DNA from: Gammaproteobacteria bacterium
GTDB taxonomy: Bacteria > Pseudomonadota > Gammaproteobacteria > Steroidobacterales > MnTg04
DNA: 13,213 nt
Assembly: GCA_027297845.1 (NCBI GenBank)
Contig: JAPUHG010000252.1
Coordinates: 1 to 13,213 of the forward strand
Reading direction: 5' to 3'
Shown one piece after another: positions 7,151 through 13,213 of the stretch. Below the pieces are notes generated by a model that was given only the letters and a program-made list of their open reading frames with translations, was not told the DNA's origin and ran no database searches. Within the stretch, counting starts at the first letter, position 1. Each line of letters opens with the position of its first letter. Position numbers and translations under genes: made by a program.

Positions 7151-7627
7151 ATGCAAAATATTACTACTATTCGAGGCGATCTGGATGCACGCGATCTTAG
7201 AGTCGGGATCGTCGCCGCGCGATTTAACGAACTGGTCGTCGAGAGCCTGATTAAAGGTGCACTGGAAACGCTGCGCAGCCATGGTGGCAGCGACAAGGAT
7301 ATAACGCTGGTTCGGGTGCCGGGGGCGATAGAGATGGGGCTCGCACTCGAGAAGATGGCCGCCAGCAGAAAATACGATGCGATCGTGGCGTTGGGTGCGG
7401 TGATTCGTGGAGCCACGCCGCATTTCGATTTTGTCGCCGGCGAATGTGCGAAAGCGATCGGCCAGGTCAGCACCCGTCACGGCGTGCCGGTCGGTTTTGG
7501 TGTCCTTACTGTCGATACGATTGAACAGGCGCTGGAAAGAGCCGGCAGCAAGGCCGGGAACAAAGGTGCCGACGCGGCTCTGGCTGCGATCGAAATGGCC
7601 AGCCTGTTGCGTAAGCTGGAAGCCTGA
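7151..7627 (+). CDS. ribH: 6,7-dimethyl-8-ribityllumazine synthase
   Basis: Joins the RibD-derived pyrimidine (after dephosphorylation) with the butanone phosphate from the RibB half of RibBA; the product goes to RibE. The 158-residue protein has the family markers in order: ARFNELV with Phe25 for stacking on the substrate ring, VPGAIEM (57-62), GAVIRGATPHFD (82-93) with catalytic His91, FGVLT, and IEQALERAG followed by KAGNKGADAALAAIEM. The length matches single-domain, capsid- or pentamer-forming lumazine synthases. The assigned ATG gives a normal N-terminus despite a poor ribosome site. nusB follows after 3 bases. Confidence 0.96.
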   Translation: MQNITTIRGDLDARDLRVGIVAARFNELVVESLIKGALETLRSHGGSDKDITLVRVPGAIEMGLALEKMAASRKYDAIVALGAVIRGATPHFDFVAGECAKAIGQVSTRHGVPVGFGVLTVDTIEQALERAGSKAGNKGADAALAAIEMASLLRKLEA

Positions 7628-7630
7628 GAA

Positions 7631-8119
7631 ATGTCTAACCACACCGAGGTGCGTGCACGGCACCGGCGCAGCCGCGCCCGGCGGCTGGCTATCCAGGCGC
7701 TTTATTCCTGGCAACTTGCCGGCGAACCCGTCGACGACATTTATGACTACTACAGTGAGGATCGGGATTTCGATCGTGCCGATGCCGCCTATTTCAAGGA
7801 GCTGTTACTGGAAATAACCAGCGATAGCGAGTCGTTGAATATTCTGTTGGCAAAGTATGTAGACAGGGATCTCGAGCAACTTACCCAGATCGAACACGCC
7901 ATACTCTGGGTGGGCCTGTTTGAGCTTCGCGACCATCTCGAGGTGCCGCACGCCGTTGTGATCAATGAAGCCATTGAGCTGAGCAAGAAGTTTGGTGCGG
8001 AAAATGGTTACCGCTATGTCAATGCCGTTCTGGATAAGGCGGCCAAAGATCTCAGGACCGCGGTTAGCGGTGAGTGGAAAACCATCAAGCTGAATACTCC
8101 GGATAAAGAAGAGGACTGA
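7631..8119 (+). CDS. nusB: Transcription antitermination factor NusB
   Basis: NusB with NusE (ribosomal protein S10) binds the boxA RNA of rRNA operons and supports antitermination. The 162-residue protein is all-helical by composition. It opens with a basic RNA-binding N-terminus (RARHRRSRARRLAIQALYSW, 8-27), continues with the characteristic LEQLTQIEHAILWVGLFEL segment near the middle, and then VVINEAIELSKKFG and YRYVNAVLDKAAK. Length exceeds the E. coli protein (139) mainly through an acidic insertion near residues 38-50 and a C-terminal tail. ribH-nusB adjacency is one of the most conserved pairs in proteobacteria. Its stop is followed 3 bases later by the DUF2889 start. Confidence 0.95.
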   Translation: MSNHTEVRARHRRSRARRLAIQALYSWQLAGEPVDDIYDYYSEDRDFDRADAAYFKELLLEITSDSESLNILLAKYVDRDLEQLTQIEHAILWVGLFELRDHLEVPHAVVINEAIELSKKFGAENGYRYVNAVLDKAAKDLRTAVSGEWKTIKLNTPDKEED

Positions 8120-8122
8120 TCG

Positions 8123-8671
8123 ATGCCATTGCCAGAACCGGTTGCCCGCGAGAAAATTCATCAGCGAGATGTGAATTGCGTTGGTTACCGTCGTGGAGAC
8201 GGTCTGTGGGATCTGGATGGACATCTGACCGACGTCAAAACCTATCCGTTCAAGAATCGGTTGCGTGGTGAAATATCTGTCGGCGAACCGCTGCACGAAA
8301 TGTGGATACGCATCACCATCGATGATCAGTTCGTCATCCGCGACATTATCGCGAGCTCGGACAAATTCCCGCTCTCCGATTGCCCCGATATCGTGGAAAA
8401 CTATCGAGCGTTGATTGGTCTGCGTCTGGGTCCCGGTTTCAACCAGCAGGCGCGGAAACAGGTCGGCAAAATCAAAGGCTGTTCGCATCTGAGCAAACTG
8501 ATTCGCAATCTTTCGGTCGTGGCTTTGCAGACTGTTGGTCCGCTGGTTTACAAAGACTTTGGCGAACAAAGTGAAACCATGCCGCCGCACCTCGACCGTT
8601 GTCATGCGTTGCGCATCGATGGGGACGAGGTGCGCGAGCATTATCCACGCTGGTACAAGAAAAGCGACTGA
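8123..8671 (+). CDS. DUF2889 family protein of unknown function
   Basis: A 182-residue soluble protein whose sequence I recognise as the DUF2889 family; no biochemical function is known to me. Family-like features are the opening HQRDVNCVGYRRGDGLWDLD (13-32), HLTDVKTY, GEPLHEMWIRITIDDQFVIRD (54-74), CPDIVENYRALIGLRLGPGF (87-106), GCSHLSKL (119-126) and PPHLDRCHALRID near the end. Recurrent Cys/His positions (His58, Cys87, Cys120, His122, Cys160, His161) could bind a metal, but that is inference. There is no signal peptide or membrane helix. The start is supported by GAGG at 8111-8114, 8 bases before the ATG. It sits 3 bases after nusB and 12 before thiL, where most gammaproteobacteria have no gene, so it is co-transcribed with housekeeping genes. 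Base composition and codon use look like the neighbours. Confidence 0.8.
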   Translation: MPLPEPVAREKIHQRDVNCVGYRRGDGLWDLDGHLTDVKTYPFKNRLRGEISVGEPLHEMWIRITIDDQFVIRDIIASSDKFPLSDCPDIVENYRALIGLRLGPGFNQQARKQVGKIKGCSHLSKLIRNLSVVALQTVGPLVYKDFGEQSETMPPHLDRCHALRIDGDEVREHYPRWYKKSD

Positions 8672-8673
8672 CC

Positions 8674-8677
8674 GAGG
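8674..8677 (+). promoter_or_regulatory. Ribosome binding site supporting the GTG start of thiL
   Basis: GAGG lies 6 bases before GTG 8684. No ATG in frame is near enough to give a complete N-terminus, so the GTG start is chosen. Confidence 0.65.
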
Positions 8678-8683
8678 CAGCTT

Positions 8684-9655
8684 GTGATCGGCGAATCCGA
8701 GATCATCGAACGGTATTTCCGCGAGGGTTTTGTCGGTGGCCGCGGGGTCATGACCGGCATTGGCGATGACGCCGCCGTTTTGCGCGCGCCGAGTGACGCC
8801 GACGAAATCGTGATCAGTTGTGACACGCTAATCGAAGGCGTGCATTTCCCGAAACAAGACTCGACTACCCATGCAACCGATCTCGGTTACCGTTGCCTGG
8901 CGGTCAATCTGAGCGACCTGGCTGCGATGGGAGCCGATCCGTTGTGGTTTACCCTGGCGCTGAGCATGCCAGGTGCGGATGAGAATTGGTTGCGAGAGTT
9001 TAGCGGCGGATTACGCGAGTGCGCCGCCGAGGCAAATATCGCGCTGATCGGTGGCGACACCTGCCGTGGGCCGCTGGTTTGCACGATCCAGGTAATCGGC
9101 TCCGTTCCCAAAGGACAGGCGTTATTGCGCAGCGGGGCGGCGGCCGGTGATGCCATCTATGTCAGCGGTGATCTGGGTGCGGCGGCGGCGTGGCTGCAGA
9201 GTCTGGAAAATGACGGTGATACTGAAGACCTTGCCGGTCTGGAACGCAAATTCTGGCGGCCGACGGCACAGCTTGCACTGGGTAAAGAATTACGCCAGCG
9301 AGCGAGCGCTGCGATCGATATCTCAGACGGGCTGGTCTGTGACCTGGCTCGCATTTTGCGAGCCAGCAATGTGGGGGCAAAACTGCAGCTCGAAAAAACG
9401 CCGCTTTGCGAGGCTTTAGCCAGGCGTTCCGAGCATGAGAAAACTCTGAAAATGGCGGTCGCTGGCGGCGATGATTATCAGCTTTGTTTCACGGTATCCC
9501 GGGGTAGGCAGGCAGAGCTTGCGCGACTGGAGCAGGAGCTCAATATCCGGCTGACCAGGATTGGCGAAATCACCGAGGGTGACAACCTGGAAATTTTTTA
9601 TCACGACCGGCCGGTTTCATTAGACCACGCTGGTCATCGGCATTTCACGGAGTAA
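8684..9655 (+). CDS. thiL: Thiamine-monophosphate kinase
   Basis: ATP-dependent phosphorylation of thiamine monophosphate to thiamine pyrophosphate, the last step of the pathway in most bacteria. The 323-residue protein has the PurM/ThiL fold markers: TGIGDDAAVL (24-33), SCDTLIEGVHF (45-55), LAVNLSDLAAMGA (72-84), LIGGDT (121-126), AIDISDGLVCDL (about 209-220) and VAGGDDYQLCFTV near residue 260. The Asp residues that bind magnesium in these motifs are present. Translation starts at GTG. Length is close to E. coli (325). pgpA follows after 3 bases, the usual thiL-pgpA pair. Confidence 0.95.
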   Translation: MIGESEIIERYFREGFVGGRGVMTGIGDDAAVLRAPSDADEIVISCDTLIEGVHFPKQDSTTHATDLGYRCLAVNLSDLAAMGADPLWFTLALSMPGADENWLREFSGGLRECAAEANIALIGGDTCRGPLVCTIQVIGSVPKGQALLRSGAAAGDAIYVSGDLGAAAAWLQSLENDGDTEDLAGLERKFWRPTAQLALGKELRQRASAAIDISDGLVCDLARILRASNVGAKLQLEKTPLCEALARRSEHEKTLKMAVAGGDDYQLCFTVSRGRQAELARLEQELNIRLTRIGEITEGDNLEIFYHDRPVSLDHAGHRHFTE

Positions 9656-9658
9656 TCG

Positions 9659-10147
9659 ATGAGCCAGAAACGCCCAGGGCCCCGGGAATTGGCCGATCCA
9701 GTGCATTTCATTGCGCTGGGTTTCGGTGCGGGCCTCGCACCGGTCGCCCCGGGTACGGCGGGGACCGTACTCGCCGTGTTACTGGAGTACTGGGCCAGGC
9801 AGTGGCTGCCTGACGTTTTGCAGCGCGCGATCCTGGTTCTGGTAATGATTGTTTTTGGAATATGGGTTTGCCATATCAGTGCCCGCAAATTGGGCCAGCA
9901 CGATCATCAGGCCATCGTCTGGGACGAGATCTGTGGTTACTTCCTGACCATGCTGGCGGCGCCATCCGGCTGGCGTTGGATGATTGCCGGTTTTTTGCTG
10001 TTCAGGACCTTGGATATTGTTAAACCATGGCCGATCCGAGAAGTGGATCACAGTATTGGCGGGGGTTTCGGCATTATGCTCGACGACGTTGTAGCAGGTC
10101 TTATTAGCGCAGCAGCCATCATGGCGGCGCGGGCACTGCTGACATGA
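9659..10147 (+). CDS. pgpA: Phosphatidylglycerophosphatase A
   Basis: Inner-membrane phosphatase that converts phosphatidylglycerophosphate to phosphatidylglycerol. The 162-residue protein contains PGTAGTV (31-37), the acidic active-site segment DHQAIVWDE (82-90), FRTLDIVKPWPI (115-126) and GGGFGIMLDDVVAG (134-147). Hydrophobic stretches suitable for membrane helices lie at about 18-43, 53-72, 92-118 and 142-160. A CGGAG ribosome site overlaps the end of thiL. It is probably the last conserved gene of the cluster; the kinase gene follows 15 bases after its stop and may be co-transcribed. Confidence 0.95.
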   Translation: MSQKRPGPRELADPVHFIALGFGAGLAPVAPGTAGTVLAVLLEYWARQWLPDVLQRAILVLVMIVFGIWVCHISARKLGQHDHQAIVWDEICGYFLTMLAAPSGWRWMIAGFLLFRTLDIVKPWPIREVDHSIGGGFGIMLDDVVAGLISAAAIMAARALLT

Positions 10148-10162
10148 TGGATTTTGACAACA

Positions 10163-11479
10163 ATGGCGAGCAAAACCGCAAAAAAAGTCAGCAAGTTTCC
10201 GACTCAGGGCAAGCTGCCCGACAAGATCGGCAAATACGCGATCATCAATGAAGTGGGAAAGGGCAGTACCGGCACCGTATACCTTTCACATGATCCTTAT
10301 TACGGGCGAGATGTCGCGATCAAGGTCTACAACGCCACAGTCGGCGCGGCCGATGACGATTCCGATATGGCTCGCAAGATGTTTCTCAGTGAGGCCCACA
10401 TGGTGGGCATGCTGCAACATCCGAATATCCTTCCCATTTATGATGCCGGTGAGGAAAACGGGCGTTATTACGTCGTAACCGAACATGTGCATGGCGCGCG
10501 TACGCTCGCGGCCTATTGCAAACCAGATAATTTACTGCGCATCGATGATGTCGTGGAAATCATTTACAAGTGCGCGAAAGCGCTGCACTACGCGCACAGT
10601 CGTGGCGTTATTCATCGCGACATCAAACCCAGTAACATCATGCTGAACACGGAAAGCGATGTGCGGATTATCGACTTCGGCATTGCCTTGGTCGCCGATT
10701 CGGAAGTGTCGCGAATTGAGGGCATCGCCGGATCACCGAGTTACATGTCGCCCGAGCAGGTTCAGGGTGAGGAAATCACGCCGGTTTCGGATGTGTATTC
10801 ACTGGGCGCCATGATGTACGAAATGTTGACCGGGTTCCGGCCGTATCGCGCCAGCAGCCTGTCGAAGCTGTTACACCAGATTGTTTATGCAACACCGGAA
10901 CCGATCCACAAATTGCGACCGGATATTCCGGAAGACCTCGAGCGGATATGCTCGAAGGCCATGCACAAAGATCCCAATGAGCGTTATGCCAACGGCACCA
11001 GTTTTGCCGCTGACCTGACCCGCGTATTCCAGAAACTGAGAAGCCAGCAGGCAGCTATCGACCAGCGGGAACGGTTCGATATACTGCGGCGCCTGCGCTT
11101 TTTCCACGATTTCTCGCATTCGGAAATCTGGGAAGTCCTGCGGGCCAGCGACTGGCGGGAGTGGCCGGCTAACGAAGAAATTGTCAAAGAGGGCGAAGCC
11201 GACGATCGTTTCTATATCATCGTGGCCGGTGACGTGCATGTCGTGCACAACGGTAAGAAAGTTGGCATGCTGGGTGCCGGCGAATGTTTCGGCGAAACCA
11301 GCTATGTGCAGAACGCGAAACGTACGGCGACAATCATGGCGGATAGCGAAGTCATCGTACTTCGGGTCAGTTCGACGCTACTCGAACAGGTCTCGTCTTC
11401 GACCCAGCTGCGTTTCGTCAGAGTGTTCCTGCAGAATATGATCGAACGCCTGCAACGCGCGGGCACCGCCCAAACTTAG
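10163..11479 (+). CDS. Serine/threonine protein kinase with C-terminal cyclic-nucleotide-binding domain
   Basis: A 438-residue cytosolic protein with two domains. The N-terminal Hanks-type kinase (about 24-290) has the glycine loop GKGSTGTV (32-39), VAIK with Lys54, HRDIKPSN (151-158) with catalytic Asp153, DFG (171-173), activation loop ending GSPSYMSPE (190-198), and DVYSLG (210-215). The C-terminal domain (about 311-410) is CRP/PKA-like: FYIIVAGDVHVV followed by FGE (376-378), eight residues, then RTAT (387-390), the spacing of a working phosphate-binding cassette in which Glu378 and Arg387 would hold the nucleotide. The order kinase-then-CNB is the reverse of eukaryotic PKG. There are no membrane helices and no PASTA repeats. 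ATG 10163 is chosen; TTG 10154 would add three residues, and neither start has a strong ribosome site. It follows pgpA by 15 bases and ends in TAG overlapping the folE2 stop. Kinase function is secure; ligand and targets are unknown. Confidence 0.93.
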   Translation: MASKTAKKVSKFPTQGKLPDKIGKYAIINEVGKGSTGTVYLSHDPYYGRDVAIKVYNATVGAADDDSDMARKMFLSEAHMVGMLQHPNILPIYDAGEENGRYYVVTEHVHGARTLAAYCKPDNLLRIDDVVEIIYKCAKALHYAHSRGVIHRDIKPSNIMLNTESDVRIIDFGIALVADSEVSRIEGIAGSPSYMSPEQVQGEEITPVSDVYSLGAMMYEMLTGFRPYRASSLSKLLHQIVYATPEPIHKLRPDIPEDLERICSKAMHKDPNERYANGTSFAADLTRVFQKLRSQQAAIDQRERFDILRRLRFFHDFSHSEIWEVLRASDWREWPANEEIVKEGEADDRFYIIVAGDVHVVHNGKKVGMLGAGECFGETSYVQNAKRTATIMADSEVIVLRVSSTLLEQVSSSTQLRFVRVFLQNMIERLQRAGTAQT

Positions 11480-12291
11480 TCGGCATCCTTATCGCACTCG
11501 ATGAGTGCGTAGGCCGAGTGGTTGTGTATCGACTCGAAGTTTTCTGATTCGACGACATAGGCGCGGATACGTTCATCGGCGTTCAGTCGGGCCGCGATAT
11601 CACGAACCATGTCTTCGACGAACTTGGGATTATCGTAGGCACGCTCGGTAACGTATTTTTCGTCGGGACGTTTCATAATTCCAAAGAGTTCGCATGACGC
11701 CTCGCTTTCGGCGATGTCGATCAATTCCTCAAGCCAGACGAAACCTTCGATGCGCGCGGCAATCGTCACGTGGGAGCGCTGGTTGTGAGCGCCGCGATCG
11801 GAGATGCTTTTCGAGCAGGGGCACAAAGAGGTAACCGGTACGACCACCTTGATCCAGATACTGTTTTTTCCTTTTCTGCGTTCCCCGGTAAAGGCCACCT
11901 GGTAGTCGAGCAGACTTTGCACGCCCGATACGGGGGCGGTCTTGTTAACGAAATACAGGAATTTCATTTCTATATGGCCGGCGTCGGCATCCAGCCGGTC
12001 GGTCAGTTCGCTGAGCATTTCCTTGAATGAGCTAACGGTGATTTCGCGTTCGTGCAGATTCAGTATCTCCACGAAGCGCGACATGTGCGTGCCCTTGAAG
12101 TCGTGCGGCAGGTTTACGTACATATTGAAATTGGCAATGGTGTGCTGTTCCCTGCCCGAGCGGTCGCCGACGATGACCGGATGAAAAATATCCTTGATCC
12201 CGACTTTGTTGATCGGGATATGCCGCAGGTCCGCGCTGCCTTGCACGTCCTCGATGGTGTCAGTGTCCTGTTTCTGTTCTGCTCTCGTCAT
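11476..12291 (-). CDS. folE2: GTP cyclohydrolase FolE2 (type IB)
   Basis: Converts GTP to 7,8-dihydroneopterin triphosphate for folate synthesis. The IB type is unrelated in sequence to FolE and can use metals other than zinc, so it often serves when zinc is scarce. The 271-residue protein has VTSLCPCSKSISDRGAHNQR (153-172) with the active-site Cys157 and His169, SEASCELF with Glu201, and the near-terminal IHNHSAYA. By analogy with characterised FolE2 proteins, Cys157, His169 and Glu201 are the likely metal ligands. The start ATG (12289-12291) lacks a strong ribosome site. dxs lies upstream on the same strand with a 90-base gap. Its TAA shares bases with the TAG of the converging kinase gene (11476-11479). 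No Zur-like operator was recognised upstream. Confidence 0.95.
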   Translation of the reverse strand: MTRAEQKQDTDTIEDVQGSADLRHIPINKVGIKDIFHPVIVGDRSGREQHTIANFNMYVNLPHDFKGTHMSRFVEILNLHEREITVSSFKEMLSELTDRLDADAGHIEMKFLYFVNKTAPVSGVQSLLDYQVAFTGERRKGKNSIWIKVVVPVTSLCPCSKSISDRGAHNQRSHVTIAARIEGFVWLEELIDIAESEASCELFGIMKRPDEKYVTERAYDNPKFVEDMVRDIAARLNADERIRAYVVESENFESIHNHSAYALIECDKDAD

Positions 12292-12343
12292 GTTTCTGCT
12301 TCACTCATTCTTATCAAATCGGCTGCGCAGAGCCTAGCCTGCC

Positions 12344-12349
12344 AGTATA
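12344..12349 (-). promoter_or_regulatory. Possible -10 element before folE2
   Basis: TATACT on the minus strand sits 52 bases before the folE2 start, inside the 90-base gap after dxs. No good -35 hexamer stands 16-18 bases upstream. folE2 may therefore have its own promoter or simply be read through from dxs. Confidence 0.3.
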
Positions 12350-12381
12350 GTCTTTGTCAGGAGCTAATACCCGGCGGAAAT

Positions 12382-13213
12382 TTACAGACTCTGCGCCTTC
12401 GCTTCGACCGGCCACCAGCGGCGGATCGTTGTGAGTACGCTATCGTTGTCCAGACCGGCATCACGGCGGCAGCTCTCCTGTGAGCCGTGTTCGATGAAAA
12501 CATCGGGTATGCCCAGGTGCAACAACGGGATCTGCAGATCGTTCGCGGCCAGCAGCTCTGAGACGGCGCTGCCCGCACCACCGGCAATTGCGTTTTCTTC
12601 CAGTGTGATGATGCCGTTGTGGGTTTTCGCCATCTCCAGGATCAGTTCCTCGTCCAGCGGTTTGACGAAGCGCATGTTGATCACCGTGGCATCAAGCTCC
12701 TCACCGGCGAACATGGCGGTTTCCAGCAGGTGACCGAAGGACATGATGGCCAGGGTTTTGCCCTCGCGCCTGGTTTCAGCTTTGCCAATTGGCAAAGCCT
12801 GCATTTTTTGTTCGACCGTGACGCCGGGGCCGGCGCCGCGCGGGTAGCGAACTGCCGCGGGCTGATCCAGGGTAATGCCGGTATAGAGCATCTGCCGGCA
12901 TTCGTTTTCATCGGATGGCGCCATCACCAGCATGTTGGGGATGCAACGCAGGTAGCTGAGATCAAAGCTGCCCGCGTGGGTGGGGCCGTCGGGCCCTACG
13001 ACCCCAGCCCGATCGATGGCGAACATGACATCCAGGTTCTGAACCGCAACGTCGTGAATGAGTTGATCGTAACCACGTTGGAGAAAAGTGGAATAGATCG
13101 CGACGACAGGTTTGAGGCCCTCGCAGGCCATGCCGGCGGCCAGGGTCACGCTGTGCTGCTCGGCGATGCCCACATCGAAGTAACGGTCCGGGTATTCCTT
13201 CGCAAAACGCACC
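12382..13213 (-). CDS. dxs: 1-deoxy-D-xylulose-5-phosphate synthase, C-terminal part
   Basis: TPP-dependent enzyme joining pyruvate and glyceraldehyde 3-phosphate to DXP, the entry to the MEP isoprenoid pathway and a precursor of thiamine and pyridoxal phosphate. The window holds the last 276 or so codons of a protein of about 620-640 residues; the TPP-binding N-terminal domain lies beyond position 13213. Visible: RYFDVGIAEQHSVTLAAGMA with the catalytic Glu of the pyrimidine domain, AIYSTFLQRGYDQ, FAIDRAGVVGPDGPTHAG, FDLSYLRCIPNM, PSDENECRQML, AVRYPRG, and in the transketolase C-terminal domain MRFVKPLDEELI and EENAIAGGAGS. The frame is open through the right edge, so there is no start codon here; a GTG at 13210-13212 is an internal valine. 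The dxs-folE2 order is common in gammaproteobacteria. Confidence 0.97.
   Translation of the reverse strand, partial: VRFAKEYPDRYFDVGIAEQHSVTLAAGMACEGLKPVVAIYSTFLQRGYDQLIHDVAVQNLDVMFAIDRAGVVGPDGPTHAGSFDLSYLRCIPNMLVMAPSDENECRQMLYTGITLDQPAAVRYPRGAGPGVTVEQKMQALPIGKAETRREGKTLAIMSFGHLLETAMFAGEELDATVINMRFVKPLDEELILEMAKTHNGIITLEENAIAGGAGSAVSELLAANDLQIPLLHLGIPDVFIEHGSQESCRRDAGLDNDSVLTTIRRWWPVEAKAQSL

Noticed and set aside
10154..10159. TTGACA as a -35 element or TTG start for the kinase gene
   Set aside because: No -10-like hexamer follows at 16-18 bases. As a start it adds only three residues without a better ribosome site than ATG 10163.

Overview
This 13.2 kb window is ordinary-looking chromosomal DNA, densely coding and moderately GC-rich, from a member of the Gammaproteobacteria. 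The evidence is the gene order glyA-nrdR-ribD-ribE-ribBA-ribH-nusB-(DUF2889)-thiL-pgpA, the neighbouring dxs-folE2 pair, and the strong likeness of EttA, NrdR, GlyA and DXS to their E. coli counterparts. The genus cannot be fixed from the sequence alone; a free-living Chromatiales- or Woeseiales-like lineage is a guess. No rRNA, tRNA, CRISPR array, insertion sequence or prophage gene was seen.

Layout. Positions 1-1161 (minus strand) hold the first 387 codons of ettA, an ABC-F translation factor; its 3' end lies outside the window. A 226-base divergent intergenic region separates it from a class II histone deacetylase/AcuC-like amidohydrolase (1388-2326, plus), which is followed by a probable intrinsic terminator. 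From 2460 to about 10147 the plus strand carries a compact housekeeping cluster: glyA (one-carbon units), nrdR (repressor of ribonucleotide reductase genes), ribD, ribE, ribBA and ribH (riboflavin), nusB (antitermination), a DUF2889 gene of unknown function, thiL (thiamine pyrophosphate) and pgpA (phosphatidylglycerol). Junctions are overlaps or gaps of a few bases, except for 67 bases before ribH. Next comes a Ser/Thr protein kinase fused to a C-terminal cyclic-nucleotide-binding domain (10163-11479). It meets folE2 (minus) tail to tail with the two stop codons overlapping. Upstream of folE2 on the minus strand is the 3' part of dxs (to 13213), which runs off the window.

How the genes fit together. 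RibD, RibBA (DHBP synthase half), RibH and RibE supply most steps from the GTP cyclohydrolase II product to riboflavin. The GTP cyclohydrolase II half of RibBA has lost its zinc cysteines, so the first step must come from another gene. FolE2 opens GTP for folate synthesis, which feeds GlyA; DXS makes DXP, used for isoprenoids and for the thiazole of thiamine, whose last step is ThiL.

Most notable observations: (1) glyA is open over 424 codons except for a single in-frame TAG at codon 65, the position of E. coli Tyr65, with unusual residues at 69-70. This is either a sequencing error, a very recent mutation or (unlikely) readthrough. (2) The kinase has the reverse domain order of eukaryotic cGMP-dependent kinase, with an apparently intact ligand pocket. 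(3) RibBA is a RibBX-type protein with a degenerate second domain. (4) A DUF2889 gene sits inside the nusB-thiL interval. I found no convincing new multi-gene system.
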